Below, one piece after another: positions 23,847 through 35,041 of a stretch of DNA of 36,457 bases. Origin of the DNA: Pigoraptor vietnamica (Eukaryota; Opisthokonta; Filasterea). Position numbers and translations under genes: made by a program. Under the pieces are notes generated by a model that made no database searches, was not told the DNA's origin, and saw nothing but the letters and a program-made list of their open reading frames with translations. Positions within the stretch are counted from its first letter, which is position 1. Every line of letters begins with the position of its first letter. The DNA is taken from positions 1 through 36,457 of the forward strand of contig CALSCQ010000365.1 in NCBI GenBank assembly GCA_943704525.1. Direction: 5' to 3'.

Positions 23847-25824
23847 ATGGCGACGCCGGATACGCCGGAGGCGAGCCTTGCCGCTGCGGAGGTCGCAGAG
23901 ACGGCATCTATCGTGTCGGGGACGTCGTCGCTGGGCGCGGGAAGTGAGAAGCCGGAGAAGGCACTCTACAACCCCTCGCCGCTGCGTGGTGCGGGGTACG
24001 GATGGGGATTTGGGTGGTCTGGCAGCGACAGGAGCGTCCGATGTCGCTCCATCATCGACGATGCCGACAAGGGATCGCTTGCGGATGCGAAGGAAGGGCT
24101 GGAAAATCCGTCGTTTGCGTTCCTCCTAAAGTACCACGGGTCGCTCGCGCTGGGCACAGCCAAGGGACGCGACGGCCCTGTTGGCATCATCGAGCAGCTG
24201 CGCGGCACGGAGGGACAGCCCTTGCGGTTGCAGATGGATATCGACGGGGTCGTGTTGTTGTCGTCCACCTTGGGCATCATTGCGCGATACCCCGTGTACG
24301 CCGTCGCGACGTGCACAATGTCCGACGATCAGCAGTTTGTTGCGTTTGTGGGAACGGACGACTCGCGCAGCTCAACGGCCGACGGACAGGATGAGCAGGG
24401 GACGCTGGGCACGGTCCACACATGCCACGTGTTCAGCAACGAAAGCGGGGGCTCGACCGTCGGCGTCGCGCGCGCGCTCGCAGTGCTGTTCAGGGCGGCC
24501 TACAAGAACTTTGTGTTGCGCGTGAAAGACCGCGACCTCGCCGTGGGATACACCGGGCTCCACTGGGCGGCGAAGAGCGGGAAGGAGACGCTGGTCGCAA
24601 TGTGGCTGCGCGCGGGTGCCGACGTCAACGCGCGATCACGCGGCGGATACACCCCGCTTCACCTCGCGGCGCTTCACGACCACATCCCCGTAATCAAGAT
24701 GTTGCTCGGTGCCGGCGCCGACCAGAATGCCATGGACAACGCCGGTAGGCGACCCAAGGACCTCGTGCCGGTTGCCTCGCTCAAGCCCGCCCGACGCACG
24801 TCCAAGACGGTCACGCCACGCACTTCTGGTGGGTAACCTTCGCGGGTGTGGTGGCTGAGAGCGCCTGTTTGGAGTAGTTTGCAGTGCATCTTCGTACGCT
24901 CGCGCAGCGCCAAGCCCGTGCTTACGGATTCTATGCGCGCTCATAGGTGTTAGCACGCCGGCGCCGCAAATCACCATCCGGACGTCCCAGAACGAGTCCA
25001 TGCGCGAGATGTCGATCGAGTCGATGTCGCCGTCGCCCAATCGGCCGGAGGAGTATACGAAGCGGCGCATGACATCGGTCATGAGCACAGGCCGCATCTC
25101 GGACGGCGAGCCGCGCGGACGGTCGTCCACGATCGCCGCCAAGCCGGCCAGCCCCATGATGAGCCCGCGCTCGATGAGCTTTGTCGGTGGCAAGCGGCCG
25201 AAGGAGTGGGCCATGGCGAAACAGATGCAGCTGCGATCGCCCAACACGCGCACGGAGAGCGACCTGCCGGCCCTGCGCGCTTCTCTCACCGTCCCCGGTG
25301 AAGGGTCTCCCAGGTCGCGGAGCGTCACGTTCTCCGATGCGAAGGCTGAGGACGCACCGAAGGACGCTGCGGATGGTGGGACTGCGAACGAACTGCACGC
25401 CGAGGGACAGACGGAGGGTGGTACGGCTGAAGAAGGCGCACGGAGCGAGAGGGCAGAGGGGGCGACTGAGGGCGTCGCTCCGAAGGAGAATGCAGAGAGT
25501 GCGGGTGCGGAAGAGCATTGCGCCGCCGACGAGACAGAGGACGGGAAGAACGAGCGAGCGCCGTCGACGAGCGCAGAGGCGGATGGCGCGACCGCTTCGG
25601 AATCACCCGCACCGCCAGAATTCGCCGATAGTGAAGTCGCACAGGCGAAAACGTCGACTGCGCAGCAAGATGCCGACGAACCTGCGGCCGCGCAAGACGT
25701 TGCGACCGCAGCGCATGAGGATGTCGGCGAATCTGCAAACGCCGCGCCTTCGCCACGCAATGTGGTGCGGCGACCCGACAGCCTTCGGCTATCACAGGCC
25801 ATTGATGACGGCAGCGAGTGCTGA
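23847..25824 (+). CDS. PTB (phosphotyrosine-binding)-ankyrin repeat adaptor-like protein
   Basis: Join 23847..24828, 24947..25824 gives 619 residues. After a disordered N-terminus, residues about 88-225 resemble a PTB/PID domain: FAFLLKYHGSLALG..KGRD (compare the YLGSxxV..GRG start), a central RYPVYAVATCTMSDD..FVAFVGTDD strand pair, and CHVFSN...ARALAVLFRAAYKNF as the C-terminal helix. PTB domains bind NPxY-type peptides or phosphoinositides. Two ankyrin repeats follow (about 234-305: GYTGLHWAAKSGKE..., GGYTPLHLAALHDH...), somewhat like the paired repeats of SOWAH proteins. From about 328 the chain is Ser/Arg-rich and then Glu/Ala-rich, predicted disordered, with many RxxS and SP sites. It is probably a scaffold; no enzyme domain is visible. 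The PTB-before-ankyrin order is the reverse of ANKS1. ATG 23847 is the first in frame. A possible AATAAA lies at 26025-26030. The PTB call rests on pattern, not on a profile search. Confidence 0.8.
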
Positions 25825-26033
25825 GATACAAGTGCTATAATCAACTCATGGACCCTCAATGACCACACTTAAAGCGAAGACGCCTTCACAACTTCAGACG
25901 CGCACGCACACGCACAAACGCACGCTGCAAAGACAGGGACGAACAGACGCTAGCACGCACACTCGCACGCACACGCAGCAGCAAAATCGATCAACTCAGG
26001 ACGAGGAAAAACCGAATCTTCGATAATAAACAC
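25825..26033. other. Convergent 3' spacer with AATAAA
   Basis: This gap of 209 bases lies between two facing stop codons. AATAAA on the plus strand at 26025-26030 sits 200 bases after the PTB-ankyrin stop and only four bases before the stop of the opposing gene. The rest is CACG-rich simple sequence (about 25893-25980). Confidence 0.5.
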
Positions 26034-29000
26034 TCAGCAGCGGCCGACCACGATCATGAGTTCCGGATAGCACGCCGAGGGGTCGTACACCACGCACTTG
26101 GCGATGGCCTCTCCCGAAACGCCGCCGTCCAGCACCGCCGCCGAGTGGCAGCGCGGGTGGAGCGAGCACGACCACCCCGGATGGCCCTCGGAGCAGTGCG
26201 GCTCGTGGCGCGGGAGATGCGCCTCACTGTCGCAGCCACGCGTGATTCCAAGTGCAGCGCGGCACAGGAACACGCACTGGCCGGGCGACAGGCCGGACGG
26301 TAGCTTTCCATCGAGCGCCAGCGACCCATACGGCGACACGTAAGTGCAAGGCGCGGCGTTGGCCTGCCGGGCGGTTGCCGTTCGGTCCTCGATTGTGGCC
26401 CCGTCGCTCTCCGCCTGATAGTTCAGCAGCCATGGGCACAGGGGCGGCCGCGCAAACCCAAACGTCGCGACGCGGAAGGGGTCCTCGTCCTCGGGTAGGG
26501 TCGCAAACAGCCAAGCTTCGTTCGACGGCGCGTGCACCGCCAGTTCGGCCGGCATGCCCCGTCCCAGACGCGACTCGGCACCGGACACAGAGACGATTGG
26601 CAGCGCCCCAGTCACAGACCCCGAACGCGCCCGCGTCCGGACACTCGGGGAACTCGTAATCGGCGCATTCTCTTCGGCGAGCGCGTAGTATTGTTCCGCG
26701 GCCGTCACATCCGCTTCAGCTACTGCGCGCGCGGCGACGTACTGACGCCATAGGGCGCCGCACTCGAAGCGATACACGCGCTCGATGCGGATGCCAGCGC
26801 CACTCGGCATGAAACCCCCGGCGATACCGACGGGCACTCCGGCCATCTCGCGAACAAAGGGCGCAATTTCGGCAGTAACGTCCACGCGCACGGAAGACGG
26901 ATATTCGGCAGATGACAGCAGCCAGTGAGGGGGTGGCGCAGAAAAGACGACGCCGCCTCCCGCCGCCGCCAGCCGGTCCTGGTTCACGTGGCTGAGCATG
27001 CGGTCGCATAGCCCGTCCTGCACGCCGCGCTCCACGTGCTCCATCTCGGCCTCTTCGGCGCGCAGCTCGGCCGTGTCGCGTTCCCACGAGGTCATCGCTG
27101 CAGACGTGAGCACCGACGGGTCGTCCTCGGCGGCGCCGGCCATCGCATCCAACAGCACGCGTCCAGAGTCCCTGAAGGCTCCGTCTAGCTCGAGCCGCGC
27201 CAGCGCAATGTCCGCCGCACGCGAGGCCAGAGAGAACACACCGGCGGTGAAGTCCACGCGCTGCGTGCGAAGCGACTTCGAGGCATCCTTGAGCACTGCT
27301 TTCGAACCGACGAGCGACGAGAGCCACTCGGACGCGTCCTTCCACAGCAGGACACCCTCGCTGTCGGGGGACGTCGCCGCGCCGCCTGTGCACGCCGTGC
27401 GCTCCTGCTCGGAGAGGGGCGCAAAGTATGCGTGCGAGAGGGCCGTCTCAGCGTCGATTCGTGCGGCAGGGTCCGAACGCACCAACACTGCGAGGAGATC
27501 AACCAGCGTGGCGTCGGCATGCTGCGGTGCCATAGACTCTCCGTCCGCCGCAATGCGCAGGACAGTACGGTGCGCTTCGTGGGTCGGCACCAGCGGGAAC
27601 GCAAGGCGGAAGAGAGCGACGCCAGCGGAGAAAACATCGCCCGCCATGGACGACGCGGGCGCCGCAATCGACGAGAGCGACAGCGACCTTTGCAGCTCCG
27701 GTGAGGGCGCACGCGGCGACTGCCGAAGGGTGTCGATGGCCGTGAGCGAGTGCACGCGACGGACACGCGTGCGAGGCGTCGGCGACGTGGGCGTGGCAAC
27801 AGCGCTGCCCGCCGTGACACCAGGAAGCGACGCAAAGGACGACGACAACCCCTTGTTCGACAGCGGACTCGGGAAATTAAGCGACATGCCCAGGCGATTC
27901 GGCGGCGTGGCCGCCGGCACGGGCACCGAGACCTCTCCAGCGGACGACGACCGGAGGTCCGACTGCGCGGGCGGCGGCTGCAGGTGGACGGGCGTGCGCG
28001 ACAGGTCGTAGTCGGCCAGGACAGGTCGCCCGTCCGCGCCGTACAGGATGTTGTCGATGGAAACGCGACCGTGCACGACGCCGCAGCTGTGAAGCCGCGA
28101 CAACGCCGACAGGACGACAAACAGGGTGCGCCTCACTGCCGCCGCCTCCAGCTGGGGCGGGAGCGTGGGACCCGGTCGCTTGGCGTGTGCCGCAATGGCA
28201 TCGCGTGCCGAGCCGCCCGACATGTAGGGGAATTGCACGTACGACCGGCATGTCTTCCGGTCGTGGAAGAGGCACTCGGGGAGGAGCAGCGGACCGCCCG
28301 GTGGCGCGCAGCGGTAGAGCGCCAGTGCCTCTCGCTCGAGCGAGCGCCGTCCCGCGGCGTCGCCCATGAAAAACTCCTTCAGGACGACCTGATTCCCCGC
28401 AAACGACGCGCGGTACACGCCGAGCCTGCGCACGGCGGGACCGCCCAACCCCGGCGACGCCGAGCCGTTCGCAGCGCCGCCGCTGGACGTAGAGAGGGGG
28501 CTCACCAGGTCGACGTCGTAGTGGTCAAACGTGCGGTTGGGACGAAGGAGGCCGCCGGTCATCGCGATGTGCTGTGCGTCGGCGACAGGGCAGAGGACAG
28601 CAATCTCGGGAAGGTGATCGCGGTAGAGCCGCGCGAGGGCCAGACGCTCCTCTTCCTCTGCAAGCATCGCAGCCTGGCGCTCTCCTCGCACCGCAGCGAC
28701 ATTCGCCTCCGCCGCCGCCAACTCGCGCTCGCCGTACTTTGACGGGTCAAACTGCGCGCCGAGACGGACCTTCTCGAGCGCACCTGCGCAGTCCACGTGC
28801 TTGAACTCGACGGTCGCCAGCGCGGACCTCGCCGCGAGGAGCTTGGCCAGCAGCATGCCGCCGTTGTCACCGAGCTGGCTGTTGAGCGACGCGCCCTCCT
28901 CGAGCCACTCGGCCGTGCGCGTGAGGCGCGCCTTCAGGAAGCGAAGTCGTGCGCAGTCGATCGTCTCGCGCCGCAGCTCTCGCACGAGCTGCCTACCAGC

Positions 29001-32000
29001 GGCGAGAATGGGGCGCAAGGGGAAGGCGACCGCCTGCCCGGCCCCGGGCCCCGTCTCGCCCTGACACAGTGACTCGAACCCGCCAATGCCGCACCCACCG
29101 CCACGCTGCCCCGCAAACAGGCGCAACTCGTCGCGGACGGCCACCTCCACGGCGTACGCCAGCGAATCGTAGTCATCGTCCTCCACGCCAGACGACGACG
29201 TCGACAGCGTACGCGAACCGCCGGCCTCGGAAGTCTCAGACAGCGAGGAACGTCGCTCGGTGGACGTCGCCGTCTCGTCGCTGAGAAAGCGACTTGCCCG
29301 CGCAAGCGCGCGGCCAAGGGCCTTCGCGCGCGCCTCCGTCTCGATGCCGTGCGAATCGCCCGCGGACTCGCACTTGCCGCGCCAGCTAATGTAAAGGAAC
29401 ATGGCCTGAAGGACAGAGGACGCGGCCGCATCGCCGTCGTCGTCGCACCCGTCGTCATCATTGTCGTCGCCCGCAATCCCACTGCTGCGCGAATTGTCGG
29501 CGGAGGTGCCCTGGCTGGCGCGCGCTATCGCCTCTCGTATGGCACTTTCGGCCACACTGGACCCGAGGGATAATGAGAGCGCGAGGGGGTCTTCGCCGCC
29601 AGAAACGCCTGCAGCGCGTGCATGCTCGCGAAGCGCAAGGACGGCCGCAAAGGCGCCCGTGAGCGCCGCCGACGACAGTGCGAGCAGGTGAGCCGCGGAC
29701 TGTTCGCGCTGCTCCGATGGAAACCCCTTCATCTCGACGAGGACTGACCGAATGGCGGCGAGATACTCCTGTCGTGCGAGGTCTCGGGACGAGCGCAGAA
29801 GGGCGAGGCGGTGTGGATCGTTGGGCGGGCAGCAGCGGAGATCGTCCACGGCGCGCTCGTACGACGCCGAAGACTCGAACATGTGCAGAAGCGACTCGCC
29901 ATCGCCCGGCATCTGTTGGCGCCGCCGCTCAGCGCGCGTGCGCTCGTACGTCTCCATGGCGATGAGCAGGTCGGCAAGAGAGGCGGAGAGCACGGGCGCC
30001 TGCGACGGTCGGTGCCGGCGACACCCGCGGGCGATCGCGAGCATGCTGCGAACGCGCGCCATTTTCCCTGCGCACGTCTCGTGAAGGTAAGCAAGGCCGA
30101 CGCAGAGGACAGAGAGTGGCAGCGGCCAGAAAGCAAAAGACTGCGTCGCAACTCACCCTGGAAGTCCAGCATGGCCCATGCATCGGGCTCGTCCGCGTTG
30201 TCGATGACGTCTTCGCCGAGGGAGCCCGACCGCCGGCGCGTGCGGGGCGTCGTGGGCAGCGCGCGCGGGGGGTCCGCGCCCGCCACTTCGCTCCGAATGC
30301 GCGGCGCCGGTGTCAGCGGGGAGGCGGCAGAGCGCAGCGGCGAATGCGCGGCCTGCTTTGCGGGCGACGGCGAAGACGAAGGCGGCGGTCTTCCCCCGGA
30401 TGTGGGCGAGGGCGCAGACGTTGAGGCCGGCGGCCGCGCAATCTCCGTAGGCTTCATAGGCGACGGCGCGTCCGCAGGTCTTTGCGGTGTCGCGGCGGGC
30501 GACGCTGCCGATGGCGAAGGAGCGGCGGGCAATGTGTTCGCGCGCGGCACTCCACCTGGAGTCGATCGGGGGCCGACCACGACGGACGGCGCGACGATTG
30601 TGGGTTGTGTCTTCGTCGCACTTGCCGCTGTCCAATCGGCCACCGCCGAGCGCTGCGAGGGCTCCACGACTACGACTACTTCTGGCACAGGCCGGACAGC
30701 GGTTTGCGACGGCGTGGGCTTCGCTTCAGTCGGGGGTGGCGGCCCTTCCAGCTGTACTGCGATGCTCGGCTGCTGTGGCATGGAGCTAGTTGTGGGGACA
30801 ACCACTGGGCGCACGGCCAGTTCGGCGGCTGTCGCGGGTGCCTTCGCAGCAGATGCAGTCACGGACGGCCGCTGCTCTTTCGGTTCCGGCTGTGCCGCAC
30901 GAACCGGTATGGGGACGGCGATGGCGGCCGCCGACGTTGTCGCAGACGCACGCTGGATTGCGTCGCCCGTAGACGCAATGGTTGCGGCTTGGGCCGACGC
31001 CGGAACGTCCTGCTTCGGCGTGGGAAGGGAAGTGTCTCGCTTCGGCAGCGCGGGGACCGGCGGCTCCTGGTTCGACGAGGGAGAGGCCTCTGGCAAAGGC
31101 ACGTGCGACGCCTCCTGGCGCGGCGTGCTGGGCGCGTCTTGCTTGTCAATCGTCCCGGCGACCATGGTTGAAGCGGAATCTGTACGTTGAACTTGCATGT
31201 CGCGAATCAATGGCCCGCGACGCACATCGGAAGTGGGTTGCGCCTGAACCTTAGTGGGCGACGGGGCCATCTTTTCCTGCGACGCAGACGCGAGGTAGCG
31301 TGCTGCCACATTCCCCGTGGGCTTCGACGGCGAAGACACCGGCGCGGCGGACGGACTCGAGGCAGCGGCGCCCTGGAACTTGGCGATCGCTGCACTCACA
31401 CGACCCACGCCCACCGGAGTGCCGGAAGGTGTGGCGTTTGCCGAAGGTCCCGCGCGCACTGGAGTGGAGCTGTTCGATGTGACGGAAGGCAACACGCGCC
31501 CTGGTGTTGTGGGAGGAGTATCTTGGACATCGCGTGCTGGGGCGGCACGCACGGGAGACTCGGCCGTGCGGGCGGTTGTATCGCGGTCTTGTGTGCGCAG
31601 ATCCGCCACAGGCGCACTTATTGCGAGAGCTGCTGTTGTTGCTGCTCCCGCAGGCGGGAGGGGTGCCACGGCGGCCTTTTCCGGCATGCGCATGGGCGAA
31701 TGGCCGCCAATGTCCTCGGCGTCGGACAGCGAGGAGAGGGAAGCGCGGTCTGTCGCGTCCTCTCCCCCCTTGTCGAGGAGTGTGTCGACGAGGTTGAGGG
31801 CGCGAATGTAATCGGCCATCATGCGGTGGTCGCTCGCATCCGAATCCTGCGTGACGAGCTCGGGTGCGCTGGCGACGCTCGCAGATGCAGTGGCGGCGGG
31901 AACGGGCGCGTGGGGGGTGATTGATACCTCGGGAACAGCTTCGGGTGCAGAAGGGGCAACAGTCGGCCCATCGTCGACGACGACCACGACGCCTTCGTCC

Positions 32001-33405
32001 GACACAAGCGACAGCGCGTCGACGTCGGCGTCCGCGTGCAAAAAGGGCGATGCTGCAACCGGAACATCCCGTCAACCAAGAGGAAAGGCAAGCACGATGA
32101 GTCGCGAGAACAGGTGCACATACCATTTCCAACACCGGCGTTATCGGACGTTTCGAGGCTCCGAGGCACGCCCGGCGCACTGTCTTCCTTCTCGATAGAT
32201 TCGACGCTAGAGCAGGCGAGCGAGCTTGTGGCGGATTCGCGTCGGGGCGACGATGGCTTCAAATACAGGTCCAAAGCGGCGTCGCCCGCGGCAAGCCCGT
32301 CGTGCGCGCCGGCATCGGGGGGCTGCAGCGCCTCAATTTCCGAGTGGCCGTTCGCATGTGCGTCGGGGACTTCGAGAGGGGGCAGACCAAGGCGCGACCG
32401 CCGCGGAAGCAGCGGAGAGCTGGGGACGTAGCCGTCCTGGTTCTCGGACTGTGCATTCGCGGAGGGCAGGGTGGGAACAGCAAGCGAGTGCTCGGCAAAA
32501 CCCTCCGACTCGTGGTACTCGCCAACAAATTGGGGCGGCTGGCCTCCCAGCGGAAGGGGCGACCGCGCTCGCTGCAGTCCGGGCACCGGCGAGCGCGAGC
32601 GAGGACCCGACGGCGAGTGGAGAGGGGAATAGGGGCCGTCAAACAGCTCGTCCTGTATCGTGAGCGACACGCCATGCCCGGCCGCGGAAGGTGGCGACGC
32701 AAACGCGGGCACTGCGGAGGCCAGCTCCTCCTCGTCCGCCACAAAGCCGTTCGGTAGCAAAGGACTACCCTCCGCCATTCGCGGAGAGACGTCTCCCGAG
32801 CGCGCAATCGCAAGGCTTGCACGCAGAGACGCGGCGGAGGACGCCGACGCCGACAGTGAGTCGCCCCTCCGAGAAGTCATCGAACGGTTGAGGCCGTTCT
32901 CGTCATCGTCTTCAGCATCCCGCCCGTTCTTCTCCTCCTTCCTCTCTCCGTTCGGCCGCTGCGGCGCCGATATCCTCCTCTCGCGCCGCTTGGAGGATTC
33001 GAGCTCAATCGCGCGCGCCATTTCCGATGCTTCGGTGACAACGTCGAGCTGCGCAGCGACGAGGCTGTCGTCCAGACGCGAGTAGTCGTCCTCCTCTGTC
33101 ACCGCACGGTAGTACCTCTTCGCACGGGCCATTTCCGCGGCAGGAGAGTCTGGCACATTGCGTGCGCGCATGAAGTTCACTGCGAAGACGACGGTGCCGC
33201 ATAATTAGAAAGGCGAGGCAGGCATCCACTCGCGCACGCACAAACTGCGGTGACGGTGTGCGGACACTGGCAATCTGACACACGACAACGCACAGGTGCA
33301 AAAACCACACACATTGCATACCCACACGCCCACACACACACGCACGCACACACACACACACATACACACACACACACATGCACACACACACACACACACA
33401 CAACG

Positions 33406-33492
<87 letters not shown>

Positions 33493-34554
33493 CGCACCAT
33501 CGGCATTGAGCCAGTCGAGGCACTGCGCACCGGCCTCGTCGCTGCCGGCGAGGTCGGCCGGGCGATGGCCCTCCACGTTCCGGTCCATCGGATTCGCGCC
33601 CTTTGAGACGAGAAAGCCCACGCACGACGGGTGCCCGTTGTTCGCCGCAAAGTGGAGGGGCGTGTCACCCGCCTGGTTTCGCACGCCGACACTGACGCCC
33701 GCCTCTACAAGCACGTCGAGCACGCCGAAATGGCCGCGCGCTGCGCCGAGGTGCAGCGGCGTGTTGCCATCGCGATCGCGAACGTCGGGGCGCGCGCCGC
33801 CGGCTACCATCCATTCGATCGCGTCCTCGTTGCCCTTGAGTGCGGCAAGGTGCAGCGGCGTCTGTCCGTGCGCGTCCGTTGCATTGAGGTCGCCGCCGTT
33901 CGCAGCGAGCCACTCGAGGCACTGGACGGACCCGGACAGCGCCGCGTGGTGCATCGGGGTGCGCTTGTCCGAGTCAGGCATGCTCGCGTTCACTCGCTGT
34001 TCCACGAGAAAGCGCACGCACTCCGCGTGGCCGTTCGCCGCCGCGTAATGCAGCGCCGTCAAACCGTCCGTCGACACGACCGCTCCAAACACGCCGGACA
34101 CCTTGTACAGCGCAGCAAGGCAGTCCTCCCGGCCGTAGATGGCCGCAAAGTGCAAGGGCGTGCGACCGTCGAGCGTGCGCGCCGACATGTCCGCCCCACA
34201 CTCGCGCAGTCGCTCAAGGCACGCGGCGTGGCCAAATCTTGCCGCAAAGTGCGCCGGTGTGCGACCCACGTTGTCCCTCGCGTTTGCGTTCGCACCCGCG
34301 GCGATGAGCCACGACAGCGCCTTCTGTTGGTTTGCCTTGGCTGCGTGGTGCAGCGCGGTCATACCTTGCGCACCGGCTGCGCGCGGAAGGCGGGGGTCAT
34401 CGCCCGAGAGCGACTGCAGCGCTTCAATGTCCCCGGTGCGCGCCGCCGTGCAAAACTTCTCCGCCTCCGACAGCGCCGCGGGCGTCTGCATGGTCGGCTC
34501 GCCAACGACGCCGGTCGTCTTGATCTTCTTGGATTTTTTCAAGAGCCCCCACAT
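26034..34554 (-). CDS. Giant ankyrin-pseudokinase-PARP-like protein
   Basis: Join on the minus strand: 34554..33498, 33179..32124, 32052..30157, 30067..26034; 2680 residues. All three introns are phase 1 with good sites (G|GTGCGT, G|GTATGT, G|GTGAGT). Residues about 28-352 are eight canonical ankyrin repeats with degenerate ones at each end. About 353-1336 is Ser/Pro/Ala-rich and disordered, with many SP/TP sites. About 1340-1840 is largely helical. About 1870-2240 resembles a protein kinase: beta-3 Lys1900 (VVLKEF) is present, but the catalytic loop reads HGRVSIDNIL (2002 onward), so the HRD Asp is Arg2004, and DFG reads DYD (2022-2024). The glycine loop is degenerate, and about 125 disordered residues replace the activation segment. 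The C-lobe (DVFSAGVALFRLAF, DPAARIDAETALSHAYF) is clear. The last 280 residues resemble a PARP catalytic fold (IERVYRFECGALWRQY, NEAWLFATL, YVSPYGSLAL, CVVYDPSACYPELMIVV) but lack the HGT histidine. Likely a scaffold or sensor. ATG 34554 (CAAAAATGTGG) is the first in-frame ATG. Confidence 0.8.
26037..26820 (-). other. PARP-like ADP-ribosyltransferase domain region, probably catalytically altered
   Basis: This part of the giant gene encodes the motif series of the PARP catalytic fold in order. IRIERVYRF..LWRQY matches the I-x-R-I-x-N..LW-x-x-Y start, and NEAWLFATL sits where NERLLFHGT is normal. YVSPYGSLAL sits at the donor-loop Tyr strand, CVFLCRAALG at the MFLxRVLxG strand, and VVYDPSACYPELMIVV at the C-terminal FxxxQxYPEYLI strand. 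The NAD-binding His of the H-Y-E triad is missing, and the third position is Leu-like, as in mono-ADP-ribosylating or inactive members. Identification is by pattern recognition only. Confidence 0.6.
33331..33491 (-). repeat. Intronic dinucleotide tract, (GT)n on the sense strand
   Basis: A 160-base (CA)n tract on the plus strand, with a few CG, CAT and AACG interruptions, lies in intron 1 (33180-33497) of the minus-strand giant gene. It starts about seven bases inside the 5' splice site (GTGCGTTGTGTGTGT on the sense strand). Reading frames through it are artefactual poly(Cys-Val) or poly(His-Thr). Confidence 0.97.
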
Positions 34555-34916
34555 TTTTGGGCTCGAATGCACCGCCGGCGCGGAACCGAGAGTTTTTTCC
34601 CTTGTCGAGGGCAAATCGCAACCACTGCGCGCACTCAAGCGCGCTCAAAAGCGCCACGGGCGGAATGACCGCCCGCCAATTTCACGCGTCATGAAAATGT
34701 CGTCGGAGCAACGCCGACAACGCCGCCCCTGTCGTCCACGCACGTGTGGTGCCTCACGTGCGCGCTCTCTGAACGTACGGAACCAGCAGAGCCAGAAAAC
34801 AAAAGGCTCGACAAAACAGTAAAGAGAAATCGCGCGCGCGTCGGTGGGCCCTTTTCGCCTCTTTGAAATTAGAATGGCTGTGCGCAAGCGCTGCCAAAAA
34901 GAAGAAAGTGCGCGAA

Positions 34917-34938
34917 TGTGTGTGTGTGTGTGTGTGTG
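34917..34938 (+). repeat. (TG)11 microsatellite
   Basis: A short perfect TG run lies in the divergent intergenic region upstream of the giant minus-strand gene. Confidence 0.95.
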
Positions 34939-35041
34939 CTGTCAAAGCGCGCGCAACAACACAAGTGGACAAAGTCAATTCAGTGGGTAGTCCGGTGCAA
35001 TGGGAGGTGAGGGTTACCCTCGACTCCATGAGTGGTCGGGG

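Noticed and set aside
24636-25868. 410-codon minus-strand open frame opposite the PTB-ankyrin gene
   Set aside because: It is opposite a gene with ankyrin repeats and crosses its intron. It is Ser/Ala-rich with no motif.
26034-33179. Kinase/PARP-like part as a gene separate from the ankyrin part
   Set aside because: All three junctions are phase 1 with good splice sites. There is no promoter-like gap (the gaps are 318, 71 and 89 bases) and no strong alternative start codon. It remains possible, and is listed as a refuting outcome.
33205-33500. Cys-Val-rich C-terminus for the ankyrin protein, giving a separate 477-residue gene
   Set aside because: The Cys-Val run is translation of (GT)n intron sequence. 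Splicing at G|GTGCGTTG to the acceptor at 33180 keeps the frame and continues into the linker exon.
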